Shown here piece after piece: positions 24,290-38,392 of a DNA stretch of 64,000 nt. Source of the DNA: Metallyticus violacea (taxonomy: Eukaryota; Arthropoda; Insecta; Mantodea; Metallyticidae). The DNA lies in assembly GCA_030762175.1 (NCBI GenBank), contig CM060831.1:81462001-81526000 (forward strand). The letters run 5' to 3'. Every line of letters starts with the position of its first letter. Positions within the stretch are counted from its first letter, which is position 1. Made by a program: the position numbers and the translations under genes. The notes beneath the pieces were generated by a model that was not told the origin of the DNA, did no database searches, and was given only the letters and a program-made list of their open reading frames with translations.

Positions 24290-25190
24290 GCAGAACTATA
24301 TGGGGAAACTAGGTCACTATTCCTGTAGAAATTATTCAAACAAAGTCCTCCAGTCTGCCACTGAAGATATAAGAGGAAGTTTGACTACCAGGAAATATCA
24401 AATTTCATGAAAACTCTTGGTAATAAAGTGAAAAGTGCCCATTCTGGAAGGGCTAGGGCACCTGTTGGTGTGCGCTGATTGGGGAATTCCACTTGACTCT
24501 TTGGACATCAGAATGAGATTGTCTGAACGAGCTTAGGCAAACTGTTACTAAATTCAATTTTGGCAGGCTTCATTCATAAAATGTCATAAGACAGACATCA
24601 CTGTAAGAAGATATCAGAAAATTTCCAGGGCAAGAGCTGCTGTAGGGGTGGAGTCATTGAAAACATATTTTAGTATCTGGAACAGCCAATGAATGGTGTT
24701 TTATCACTAAATGTGGTCAATTATGATGAAACCACTTAAGATCCAAAGTTTAAATGAATGGTGTTCTGCCAAGCAGTAAAATATCCAGAGTGATGTATGA
24801 ACTTGACAAAGGATAGTATTTCTCTAATGATGGCAGCAACAGATAGTGGTGAGATATTACTATGCTATGTTGTCTATAAGGCAGGCAACTTGTAGTCTTC
24901 TTGGATGAAAGGAGGGCCATCAAATACTTATTATGAACAAACAAAATCAGTCTTGTTTGATGGACTAAACTTTGAAGAATGTTTCTTCAAAGTAATTATT
25001 CATTGGGCAAGAAAGAAGGAAGGCATCAAATGTCTTATTAGTAACCACATCAGTTTGGCAGTCATTAAAGCATGTGAAAAAGAGAACATTAGATTCGTTC
25101 TCCTTCTGCCTAAAGCCAAAATATTTGCAAGCCCTGGATGTGTTATTCTTCAGCCCAAGGCCAAAAATTCTCAAAGACTACAAACCGTAA
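24290..25190 (+). pseudogene. pogo/Tigger-type (DDE_1) transposase relic
   Basis: Successive plus-strand pieces match the DDE_1 order. A VVNYDET block near 24715 carries the first catalytic Asp. An AATDSGE..VYK-like block follows near 24835. The frame at 24905-25213 has GGPSNTYYEQTKSVLFDG, then ISNHISLAVIKACEKENIRF and VLLLPKA, where the second Asp (usual DNH/DNL) is replaced by SNH. Indels and stops separate the blocks, so it is dead. Confidence 0.65.
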
Positions 25191-25194
25191 AACC

Positions 25195-25705
25195 CATGCA
25201 AGCAGGTCACTGAAAAATTCATTACTTCTTTGACTTGTGAAAATGTTATTAAAAATTTACTAGCAATGCAGTTAAAAATTCAATCAAGCTTGCAAAAGTG
25301 TGACATTATTCCTGTCAATGTACAGAAGGTTTTGACTAGGTTCCAGGTACATCTTCAGAGGAACAACCACCAAATATGGAGAAGTTCCATCTTCAAGCTT
25401 GCCGGCAACCTGACACCTCTCGAGGAGTTGATGGATGGAAGTGGCCAGAAATTCTCACAGACTACAGACTGCAAACCCATGCAAGCAGGTCACTGGAAAA
25501 TTCATTATTCCCTCGACTTCTGAAAATATTATTAAAAAAAATGCTAGCAATGCAGTTTAAAACCTGCAATCGGGGTTACAAAAGTGTGAAATTATTCCTG
25601 TTAATGGACAAAAAGTTTTGACTAGGTTCCAGGTACATCTGCAGAGAGAGCAACCACCAAATATGGAGATGTTGCTGGCGATCTGACACCTCTCAAGGAG
25701 TTGAT
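25195..25705. repeat. ~283 bp direct duplication
   Basis: 25195-25437 and 25478-25704 repeat the same order of blocks: CATGCAAGCAGGTCACTG, CTAGCAATGCAGTT, TTGACTAGGTTCCAGGTACA, ACCACCAAATATGGAGA and CTGACACCTCTC. Copies differ by point changes and small indels. It adjoins the pogo relic and may be its 3' portion duplicated in tandem. Confidence 0.75.
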
Positions 25706-26567
25706 CACCCCCTCTAGGAAGAACAGTCTCAACTGCCGATTTAGCCTTCAATAATGATAACCCAGCCTGTGTTTCAAATGATAATTTTGGTCCAATATGC
25801 TCTTCTTCCAAAGCTCAACAAACAAAGTAGTAAGAGGGTGAAGACCATTATTCTGTGTATGATTCCATCTAGTCCTTAACAAAACAGAGTATGAGACAGA
25901 CAGCAAAGAGGACAGAAACAGAGCAACAACTCCACCTGATTGTTCTATGAACCCATCCAATGTCACATACAATTTTATAGATTTTATTACCGAAGAATTC
26001 AGGGGGAAGAAATCAAACATTATATGACAGAGATCTTGAACTTGTGTAACAATGGAAACTTAGAGGCCGCTCTTCTAAGAACATATGATTACGGAAAAAC
26101 TTTCAGATTTCCAAATACATTGGATGAAGAAAGTATTTCCAAGATGTTATATTCAAAGGCAACGCAGCTTAAGAAAGAAGAGAAGTTTTTTATTTTCCAC
26201 AAAACTCGGTATTCTTTTATTTAAAAAAAAAAATAAAATCATAGTAAGGCATTATTTGAAAAAAAATGCATGTTATCTTCTATCCCAGTTCATGTAACAC
26301 TCCAGAAATGTATTTTGTGTTTCCAGACACACAAAAAATAGTGGTTAGGCAAAGTTGCTCTTCTATGGGAGGTAATTATTAAATTTTATAAACTAGAGAA
26401 ATTGATGTAAAAACAATTTAAAAGGTGCTAAGTGCATCTACTCACCATTTCCCAAATGACGTATTTTTTTACTCCCCAAAAATTCAGCCTGAAAGTGTTC
26501 AAAATTTAAGTGATTACACTTGAAAAATGGGTAAAGACACCCTGATTGATGGTACCTTTAGGATCTT
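25706..26567. other. Intergenic DNA, no gene seen
   Basis: Open frames at 25940-26297 carry no motif that I recognise. This region lies just 3' of the AA15 LPMO transcript end. Confidence 0.4.
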
Positions 26568-26573
26568 TTTATT
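26568..26573 (-). terminator. Candidate polyadenylation signal of the LPMO gene
   Basis: AATAAA on the minus strand (TTTATT on plus), about 145 bases past the LPMO stop codon at 26718-26720. Confidence 0.45.
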
Positions 26574-26717
26574 ATGCTTTACCATTAAGAGGAATATTTA
26601 CCAGTAACATTCATGATTTGAACATGAATAGCAGTAATTCTAGACAGTTCAAAGTTTGTAAATCCTTTTGTACTCAAAGCACACCATTTGGAATGGGGCA
26701 ACTGGAGCACATTTTCC

Positions 26718-26835
26718 TTACTGACAGCGACACCTGTCCTCAGGACATTGTGACGGGTAGATAATACACTTATCCTGGCAATAAACATCTGCACCCTCTC
26801 GGTCTGCTAGTTCACCAATGGCATCACAAGTTTCC
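26718..26835 (-). CDS. AA15 LPMO terminal exon, second Cys-rich module and stop
   Basis: Acceptor CTTGCAG before 26835. Encodes residues 271-309 with cysteines at 274, 290, 294, 301, 306 and 308, the same spacing as the preceding exon, then TAA at 26718-26720. Confidence 0.87.
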
Positions 26836-28268
26836 CTGCAAGCATAAATGAAAAACTATGAAAATGCATGTTCATTTGTTTATGAAACTTTGCTTTGTAC
26901 CTATGATACTCATATATATTGTCTCATTTTTACATAAGGATGTATATGTACTGCAATTCTTAATGATATATGGTGTTATGTTAATTAATACGTGCGGCTG
27001 AAACAATGACCCATTTTAAATCGTTCGCTATTGTTGGTCACGGCTTCTTTGAGAGTTAATGTTTGGATCTTTGCGTAGTGCATTTCAAAGCATTTTCTGT
27101 TGCCATGTTACATGACCTTGTCCGCTCGCTCCGATGCACAGTACTGCTTGACAGTCAGTATGGAATACAGGTCGAATGAACATGGTTTGTTTGCAATTGT
27201 ATCTTTTTCAAATGTTGTGATTGAGTCGTAAGAGCGCAGTTTTTGTTTCGGCAACAGTAAGAGCAGCTTTAGAGCAAAGTCCAACGCGATCAGTTCGTCG
27301 GCATTCATCCCACGCACACTACTATTCGATATGTTAAGGGCTTGCGAATGCCCGCTCTTGCCATGTTTATGGAGTGCGAACCGTAGGTGACCTCGTTGAC
27401 TTCTTGTTTCATGCAGATGTTGTCATGAGCTGCCTCACCCATCTCGTAATCGCCTTCCGTGACGGAGCTTGTCCATTCCGGCTGATGTCGAAATGTTGCC
27501 GAAACAAAAACTGCATTCTTACGACACATTTACCACATTTGAAAAACGTTTCAATTGCAAACGCACCATGCTCATTCGATCTGCACCCCATACTGACTGT
27601 TAAGAAGTATGTGCAGCGGAGCGAGCGGCCAAAGTCATGTAATACGGCGTATAGAAAATGCTTTGAACTGCACTACACAAAGGGGCAAACATCAGCTCTC
27701 TAAGAAGCCGTGACCAACGATAGCGCACGATTTAAAATGGATCATTATTTCTGCCGCACTCTGTATTTATGATTTTGCTGCTTGAAGCAAAATCCTTTAA
27801 GTGCAGATTTAGTCATTTTTGAGACATTTGAGACATTTTTGGGACATTGAGAGTGAATTTTTCAACGCTCTAAATTTTTGATGAAATTTTCTGAATTTAT
27901 TTTTGCGATTGCATTAATACGTATACCAAATTTCATTCAAATTGGATAAATACTTTGCAAGATATAAATTATTTCATAGATTTTATTAAGCTAAATACGT
28001 TCCATAATCAAAATGTTCCAAATTTCTTATGATTGGCATTTTTTTCAATTGGAGCTTTAAACCACATACAAAAAGTGTACTAAGAAATATTTTAAATAAA
28101 TTTGATAAATGAACTGTGATGATTTTTTTAATGATGTGAATGTAATGATACTAAGGTCTCAGTTGATAAACAATGTTTAAAAATACTCACACAGTATAGC
28201 TTTGTCTATCAGTCATATATTTAATTTAATTAATATTATACCATTAATTTTTTTGGTTTAATCTCAAT

Positions 28269-28349
<81 letters not shown>

Positions 28350-31300
28350 TTAGTTTCAATTTTGTAATACTTATGTGTTGTAAGAACATATTTCCCCTTA
28401 ATACCACACAGTTATGTCATAACTGATTTCATTTCATTAATTAATAAGGCCTAATTTGGATTTTATATTCATTTTTATTAAACGTAATTCATCTCGTGGA
28501 GGAATTCGCTTCGTTTATGCAGCTCCTGCGTTGATTTTTTTTTATTTGGTTTATTTACGGACGTTCTTTAACATCTCAGATCATCAGCGTCCCAATCAAT
28601 TCAGGGCATGAAACGGCCGACAAATTTTGCTCAGAGGCCTCTTCTTTCAGACTTGAGGTTCTTTATCGTGCCGTAAATGTACGACACGGGACCCCCGCCC
28701 GAAAAAAATCCATCGGTCCTGGCCGGGATGGAACCCGCGATCTTGGATTTAGGAAACTTCTGCGCGAGGAACTTTATTTAGAGCTTTGGAAGATATCTGC
28801 AACATATGTGTCCAATCATAATATATGTGTATGCTTAATATCCTCAGAAAATAGCACAACTGCACAATAGCACCGTTGAATGTCGTAAAGTGGGGAAGGA
28901 AAAAAAAATAGTTCAGTGGATCTTTATTCTTCATGTTTCACACGATACTCCCATTGGTATAACAAAGCAGTCGGTGTAGTTAATAGGAAATAAACATACA
29001 AACATAATTATGATGATTTGGGCAACTTCGTGTCATGAATAATTCTGATTATTGGCTTCTTAATGTCACGGAATTGACAATGTCGTAACATTTTTGTATT
29101 TAAACTCTGGAACAAAAAATACAGATAAAGAATTGACTTAAATAGTATAACGAGACTGGGAAAAAATGAAATTCTACGGTACTTCGGGTAGGAAGGATGG
29201 TGAACTTTCGCCTGCCCTGTTGTACGAAATGTATGACGCAGTATTTGTACTTACGGGCAATGACAAAGCGTAGGAGGACAGTTGGGCGGGTATCGCAAGC
29301 AGTTTGTTTCGCACCAAGCATCCATTCCAGGCAAGCGCTTGTAAAACGGTGTTGGAAGACACACTTGTTGTCTGAAACAGAAACATTGCAAATTGTTTTG
29401 GTTAAAAGAATGCCCCCCCCCCTCTAAGTGGCGCCTAACTAAGATTTGTTGGTTATTAAAGCAACCCATAAACATTTGAACACACCTTACGACGAGTGGA
29501 AAGACTTGCGTTGGGGATCGAAGGTCCCTGTAGTAAAGCAGAAACGGGTTATCAATTTGGCCCACAAACAGTGGTGGTAGGCCTGCCGTACTGGTCACTA
29601 TTGTGATGTCAGCGCAGTTGCGGAAAGTTTCTGGGCGGCCGCAGCCCACAGCTTCTGTTCCATTGGGGCATGTGCCCCACATATTTCCTGTAATGCATAT
29701 AAGATGGCTAGTAAATTAATTTTTTGTTTAGCATAGCAAACATCAAAATGGAATGAATGATTTAAGAGTTTCTCAAAACTTTATTGCAACTCTCCACAGT
29801 GCTTCTTAAATTAGTACTAATTATTAGATTTCCATGCACTTCACAGTCTCAAAATATACAATTATCAATAAAATACCCGTACACGCAAAACGAGGCAGAA
29901 AATTTAAATATACCTATCACAAGAGGGTTTGAGTTTACCGATAAATTCACGAATAAAATAAGAATTTAAATATAATTACCGTAAATTTGGCTCACAATAT
30001 TGCAATAATTGTACATTTGTGTTATGAATACTTAACCTTTTCAATCTATCTAACAACAGACTAATGTCGATTGTTAGTAATACCAATAGAGGAGAGCCAA
30101 ATACGGGTTTGGGACTATTTCATGAATAGAATAAGAATAAAAATAATATATATTTGAAATTCGCGCACGGATTATCAACAATTTTATAAAATATTATATT
30201 TTCTTATGAATACTTACCTATTCAGAAATCGTGAGGCTGAAACAGACGAAAGTCGACTGTAACAAGCGCTAACGTTCAATTTACTAATACCAACTGAGAA
30301 AAACAAAACACAGAAAACATTTTACCATTCTGAACAGCGTGTTTATTAAGAATGATGGTAGCTTAGGCAGATGTCGTTACATAATTTATAAAATTATTTC
30401 AGAATGTTTGGATGAATACGCAAAAACAATTACTTGAGTGAATACACATTAATTTAACTAAATTTACAATTACTGAAAACACAGAAAAGTGGTCAGTGAT
30501 AGTTGATCAGAATTTATATAGTAGTGGGGGTATAGAGTTGGCTACACTGACCACAAGACAAATGCACGTCGCGTGATTAAACGGATTTCATACTTTCTTT
30601 TCCGGTAATTTTACTGGGATATCCGGCTGTGATTGGTCAAAATTTAAATTTTGTTCCGTTTCATTGGTCGATTTCAAGACGACGTCACATAAGTGAAATA
30701 ATCAAAATTATATTCTCACACTTCTAGCTTAAGCAATAGCATCTGATTCATTAGATTTGAGCGCTTGTTATTATTATTAACACTTTTAGAAATATAGGAA
30801 ATTATGAGTAGGAAACTATCTATTTGATTTGATAAATGTCAAAAGTTTATTTACAGACGCTCTTTAACATTTCAGGTCATCGGCGTCCCATTCTATTCAG
30901 GATGTGAAACAGCCGACATATTTTGCTCAGAGGTCTCTTCTTTCAGGCTTGAGGTTCTTTTTCGTGCCGTAAATGTACTACACGTAACCCACGGCTTTAC
31001 TTCCCTTCCGAAGGAAGCCATACTTAGGATTTTTATGCCCGAAAAAGTCTATGGACCCTGGACGGGACTGAACCCGCAATCATGGGTCTGGACCGACAAT
31101 ATTATAAAGGAGAGGGGAACATTTATGATAGCAATTACAATAAGAATAACAATAACAGAATGAATAATTCTACAGCAGGGTAAAACAAATTCATGCATTG
31201 TAACAAAAGGAATGTAAATCTACAGTAATCGATTATTTCTAATAATATTAAACAATTTCTTATGAAATGCTCCTGAAGTTCGACATCCCATGGCAATGTA

Positions 31301-33445
31301 TTCCAGAGATGGGCAAAGGCGATGAGTAAAGTGATGTTCGGTACAATGTAATAATAGTACGTGCTGGAATTAAGAACGTGTGTTAAGATTATGAGAGAAA
31401 GATAGATTTTGAAAACGAGAAGATAGATAAGATGCACGGATAATTTTGGAAAGTAGTGTGAGACAATGAATATTTCTTCGATCTTTCAACAGATCAAATA
31501 CAGCAAAATAAGTATGTTGTATATGTATTGTATCTCTGTGATGTGAATGCGCGATTTGAATTCTGTTGACTTCACAGAGAGGGATATTTATATCTTCACA
31601 TTTCGTTATGCAAATCGGCGTTTTATCCAGTTGTGCAGCTAAGTAGAGCAGAGAACAGTGGCGGCTCATGCGGGCACAAAGACACGTACCCTCTCTTTAA
31701 TTTTGAATCATATATACCTTTAAATAGTTTCTGCCTAAATTGACAACTCAAAAAAGATTATAGAATTTCATAGACTCAAACCCTGAATGTTTCAGCGCTT
31801 GTATTGTAGCGGCGCGCGGTTTAAACAGACAACTGTGTGTGTGTATGTGTGAAGAGAACGGGCTTGGGCACATTCTCCTTGTGCCCAGGTTTAGCAGCGC
31901 AGAATGCTTTGGTTTAAAAGGAGTTGTTATGAAGGTGGAAGGCAAGGTGATGAGAGGCTTCAGGAAGGGCATCCAGAACCTGTGCACTTTCCTCCCACAT
32001 GCCGTTGTCCCTATTGTAGCGCCTGTAAGAGGAGCTTACATAAACAATGAGGTGAGGTTAACGTTATCACTTACCATCAGCTGTTTGCTCTTTTGCGCCA
32101 ATGGCTTATGAGAAATCTAAACCATGAGAAATATCAACTAACGTATTCTTAAATAACATCACGTTTTAAAAAGAACTAGCGGTATCATAAATAAGAGTAA
32201 ATCTGAATGATTACAAGGAGTAGGTTTATGAGATTAAATCAACAATTTTGATACTTCTGCCTATCATCGATTTGTGGAATGAGAATGAGAAGCCAGTGTG
32301 ACCTGCTTATTGCATCCTTTAACGTTATATTTTACATTGTTTGCACCATCAGGGAGAAACATTTTTTTTTTTTTTTTTTTTTTAATATTCTGTTGCATGC
32401 TATGTTTTTATACAGAGTGGCCCAATGGAATATGACGGTCTTCAGAACCTTCTTGTGAGACACTCGTATAGAATTAAATAAAAAAACTTTTTCAACAAAC
32501 AAGTAGCACAAAGTAACTTAACAAACTGAACTTATTATTTAAAAATTACATTTTTTAAGTGGACTCCATGACAACAAACACATTCGTGTAATCGCCCCTT
32601 GAAATTCACCATAACTCGCTGGAATAAAACATGATCAATATCTCTAATTTCACGAATTATGTTTTCTTTTAACTGTAAGTGGCCTGTCACAGTACATTTT
32701 ACTTTTCAAGTGTCTCCTCAAAAAATAGTCTGCAGCCGTCAAATCGTGCTGACCTGGCAACATCAACAAATCGAGAAATTATGAGTCATTGCTTCACGGG
32801 CGGTGTGAGCTATGGCGCCATCCTGGAACCCAAACACAGTTTCATCATTATCAACCATCTGAATGTCCAGTGTTACCAGCATTTCTGCCACATTAAATTC
32901 TACCCTAAATCTTCTCTGAACGTACAAGATTCAATAAATCTTGTAACAACAACGATTACACGTTTTTCAACCGTTCCAATTATCAATACTGTTGTTTAAT
33001 AAATGGACAAAATAAATTACAAAATTACATAGCAACTAAACCAAAACTGTAATGCAAAATCGTTAGAAACGGCAGCGTTCTGAAAACCATCATATTCCAT
33101 TGGGTTACTTGTGATTTTTTTAAAAAATAAATTTAGATTAATAAATTGCATTGTACTGCTTGTTGCTTAAAAAAAAGTATTTAATACTATACGAGTCCCA
33201 TAAGAAGGCTCTGAAAACCGTCACATTCCATTGCGTAACCCTGTAAATATTGATGACATTTATCCTTGTTTCTGCACGAGAGTGCTTAGCGAAACTAGTG
33301 ACAAAATTCTGGAATGCATGAAAAAATTTAAGTGAAGGTGAAGTATATTTCATTTTATTAACATATAGTGAATATCTTATGAAATAAACTTTGAGTACTG
33401 GCACATAAAACTTTTTCGAGTATATTTTCCAGAAAAGTAAAAAGG

Positions 33446-33497
<52 letters not shown>

Positions 33498-36400
33498 CCT
33501 TGGCATTATGTTTTTGCAGACCAGTGTGATAAATTCATCTTCGTGGAGTCTATGAGATGTTATTTTTATAAGCTGTGCCCCACTATTTAAAATGTGCACG
33601 AGCAGCCACTGGTAGAGAAACATGATGCAATGCGTAATTCTGACACAAATATTATTAGAATATTTTATGACCTTGTTGTATACAATTCTGCACAGTTTTA
33701 AACTGCTTACATTGATGCCAAGTGCGTTTACAAGGTATACTGATGTGCGGGTATTTGTGTGTAATATAGGCAGATGAAATGTTAGTGCTTATAAAATTAA
33801 TAATCAGCAGAGAGCAAACAACGTAAGCAAGATATCAATGTTTATTATTTCATTATATCTTGCAGAAATATTTTATCACTTACCTGTGTAGTAAGTCCAT
33901 TGTATAACGCACTGAGAGCACGTGACATATGGCGGCAGCCGAACCTTGTAGCGGAATATTTCTTTCTTTTTTGTGTCCAGTGGTATGTTGAAACCTACTT
34001 CTCTAGTTCCGGCCAGGTACAGAGGAAACCTGAAAGTGCGCAATCGCAATCACTATGAAAGGAAAATGAAGTAAATGCATTGTTGACTTTGTTTATTTAC
34101 GGACGCTCTTTAACATCTCAGGTCATCAGCGTCCCATTCAACTCAGGACGCGAAACGGCCGACAAATTTTGCTCAGAGGCCTCTTCTTTCAGGCTTGAGG
34201 TTCTTTTACGTGCCGTAAATGTACGACATGGGACCCACAGTCATACTTAGGACTTTTACGCCCTAAAAAAATCCATCGACCCTGAGCGGGATTAAACCCG
34301 CGATCTTGGGTCTACAATGCAAGCATGGTCACCACTACACCACCAGGACCTACGAAGTACATATAGAAATGTACATAGACCTTTCAAAGCCTAATTGCAA
34401 ACAAAAGGAGAGCCATGTATCCATTCATATTAAAGGCACTGTGTGAAGATTAAAGGTGTAACACAACTTTGTACGATTTAGCCTTGTTTTAAAACTAATA
34501 TTTATAAATTTTATAGGAAGATATTTACACCATAATTCCTTAACCTCAAAATGCTTAGTTTGGTACTGACTTTTTACTCTACACTTTTCTGCACATTGTT
34601 TTCCCGCACCCTGTATAGTTGTTGATGTAGTCAATAAAACTTTATTAGCTTAACTCTTTGGTTTAGGTGCTCTGTAATACGCATTTTTTAAACTGCAATA
34701 TAACCGCTGTATAATGGAGCTTTGTTTCAAGTTTGCCTTTGTCGTCAAGTCCTTCCCAAAAATATACAAATGGGTTATTGTAAACCTCTTCGATGAGTAG
34801 GAAGATTACAGCTTTGATTTGGTACAGGGAGTTTGGTTTATGTACTTTAGAAAACACAAAGTGTAGTGTTATATTTGCTCCTTTCTTTTCTCAGTCATGT
34901 TCATATTCTTACTGTATTTCCCCCATGATAATGAGTTTAAATTCAGAAAAGAATGCATTTAGATTAGGACATTCCCTTACAATTAGAAATGCATAGAGCA
35001 CACAAGCAGTTTGGACGTACAATTAATTTCTATGTAATCTAAGAGGGTGGATCATTAAGGAAAGCACAATAATTTTTTCCCGCAATGTCATTACAGTTGG
35101 AACGGTAAAATTTTGCAGACATGTAGTTTGAAGTTCACCCTAGAGACATCATATGTTCCTAAAAGTATGGCTCTTAAGACAGAAGCGAGAACTACGTCGC
35201 AAGGACGGCAGGCATGTTATTGTCGTCAACTTGTGAAGAGCAGAGTTGCAGTTCGTCCTTTTGTGGGCGAAAGTACAAAATTGGAGAGAAATGTCGGACC
35301 GAGGCAACATCTCCAGGTGGTGCACATTCTTTGAACCTTTTTGCCTCTGTACGACCAGCAACAACTGCAACTCAACGGAATGCCACAGTCATTGAGAACG
35401 ACCGGCGGATTGATCTGTCAACATTGTCAGAGTGGCAAAGTATCTGACAGATGCCCAGAAAGGCGAGTGAATGACGAAGCCATGCTTGGACCACTTGCGA
35501 CAGAAGGGTATGCCATGACTGGTGATGAATCTTGGGCGTACCTCTACACGCCTGAAACAAAACAATGGAAACATCCTCAGCAAAAGGTGAGCGTGCTCTG
35601 GGATACACAAGGTGTTCTGTTAGTGGAATTTCTTACTCGTACCAGTGGCCCCCACTGTGAATGCTGTAGAAACATTAGCGAAGTTTCACTGTGCCCTTCA
35701 TGATAAACACAACGCTGCAAATGTCAGACTGCTCTATGACAATGCTCGTCCCCATGTTGCGCCTTCTCTACGTACCAAAATCGTGAAATTTGGTAGGAGG
35801 TGTTTCCGGCACTCACCATACAGTCTGAGACTTTCAGGATGGGAGAAATGTGTTGAGAGATCTGGCGCCTTTGTGGAAAAATTGCTAAGGGATGTAGCTT
35901 TGAATTATTTTGTCTTAACTATTACCTTAAAAAAAATGTGGTGCCCTACTTAATGATCCACGCTCGTATTTGTAGCTTTATTCAATCAGGTTTTCAGCAC
36001 TCTCTTGAAATTCTAAAACCAGCACACACACCTCATTTAAATGTTGCATTTTCAAGTACAGACATTCTTTTGGTTGTGTCATTGGGTTGCTGTGCTTCTT
36101 GGCAAATAACACGTCATTTATATTTATAAAGTGATTATCGATACAGCATGAACCTACCTGTCGAAGCATTCCTGTGTTGCTTCATATTTTGGATTATTAT
36201 TTGGACAGAGGAACATTTCAAAGCGACCCCAGTGGTTCGCTGTTAACTCCACTTCCACTTCTATTTCCTGAAACATTTCAAACACATATTTACATGGACA
36301 ACGATAAATTTACAAGGGTAGATCCATAAGTTTCCGGCCCCGCCGATGGGGATTATCTCCTTCACAATATCCTTATCTGGTGTCATACCTTAGTAAATAA

Positions 36401-38146
36401 TTGCAACTGTAACTGTGTTCAGTTATTCAGATATAGTTGCATAAAGAAGGCTGTGTGTAGAAGATTGTGACATGCTCAAAATGGAGTTTCGAGCTGTTAT
36501 TAAGTTCTTCACAAAAGAAGAACTTACTCCAAATGAAATTAAACAGCGATTGGACGATGTACATGGGGAAGCATCCCCCTCATATTCTACCGTAAAAGAA
36601 TGGGCCAAACTTTTTCGAATGGGTCGAGAAAGCATTGAAGACGAAGAGCATACAGATCGGCCATTGGAGGTGTTCACTCCTGAAAACATCGCTCTTGTGG
36701 AAGGAGAAATTATGAAAGACCGGCGGCTCAAAGTTACAGAAATAGCAGCAAAGTTGGATCTTTCCAAAACAACAGTCCTTCAAATTATTCATGAACATTT
36801 AAAAATGAATAAGATTAGTGCAAGATGGGTGCCTAGACTTCTTTCCTCAGACCAAAAGCCGCAAAGAGTCATCTGTTGAGAGACATTTTTGGATCTCTGC
36901 TGTGGCAACGAGAGAGATAAAACTTCTACAAACTATTGTTATATTGAAACTATGATTCCTTGTCCAAAAGAGAATCAATGGAGAGGCGTAAACCTGGCAA
37001 AGAACCGCCTCTAAAAGCCAAGGTCACTCTTATCAACCAAGAAGATCATGTCCACAATCTTTTGGGATTGCGAAGGAATACTCTTCATTGACACCTCAAG
37101 GAGAGCAACACCACATTAATGGGTAGTACTATGCTGGCCTACTGCACAGACTACGTGCTTTCATCATAGAGAAAAGGCGAGGAAAGCTGAGTGCTGGTGT
37201 GCGCCTTCTTCACGACAATGCATCTGTGCACACAGCTCTTGTTGCAAAGGAAACTGTGAAGAAATGTGGCTGCAACGAGATCGACCACCCACCCTACAGC
37301 CCAGTTCTAGTTCCTAGTAACTATTTCCTCTTCTCAAAACTCAGGAAGGACCTTCGAGGAAGGAAATTTAAGTGTGGCGAAGAAGTTATTGATGCTGTTT
37401 ATGCCCATTTTGGAGACAAGACTTCTGACTATTTGGGCGGGGGTTTGAATGTTAATTCAAAGATGTGAGAACTATATTGCAATAAAGGGTAACTATATTG
37501 AAAAATGAAATATAGTTTTTGTCTTTATCATACCTAGAAAATGGTTAGGCCGGAAACTTATGGACCTACCCCTCGTACACTTATATAGAATCTGCAGACG
37601 TCGCGATAACAATCAATCATTAAAAAATACATTGAACTGTAGCTTTTTCTGACATATTTGGTAGTTTGAAAATAAAATTGGCTAAATGGAATGTATAACT
37701 TGGATTAGATAGCATTTAGACTTTTGATAGTAGTCGCCAGAAACGAAAAAGAAAAACGGAACGAAAATAGAAGTTTATTATTAGGAAAAGGAAGACAATT
37801 CAATTACATATTTATTAATGTAGCTTCTTTGCATGACTGCCAAGTTTTTATTTTCTATAAGTTGCAAGATGGCGACTTTGAAAGTTATGAGTTCAGATTA
37901 CCACAGTGTCTGGAATGAGGAGCTACCTAGCGCCCCTTTAGCCTCAACTGTGAACTATTCGTACGTAATAAGATTGAAGAAGTACTTTCTTTGAAAGCTT
38001 AATTTATTTGTTCGAAGAGTGAAGCAAGCATATTTCCATCATTAAATAAGAATGACCAGGGTTTAAAGAGAGTTCGTGTACATTCCGGAGGGCCCAAATG
38101 CATTTTTGGTTGGTGTGTTTCTAGTGTTTTCGGGGGAAAATAAACA

Positions 38147-38178
<32 letters not shown>

Positions 38179-38340
38179 TAATTATAATAATAATATAATG
38201 AAAACTGAATCTTCTGGGTGAAAGGCCGAGTCCAATTGGATTCGTCTCCTTCATCCACGACTGCGGTAGACATCTTCAGAAGTGTGCTCAACGTGACCTT
38301 TTGAAAACGAGACAGTGACTGATTGCAGAAAAGGGTGGCG

Positions 38341-38392
<52 letters not shown>

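Noticed and set aside
31839..32111. 90-codon plus-strand frame after the GTGTGT tract
   Set aside because: No motif; resembles generic repeat DNA (GAAGGGCATCCAGAACC).
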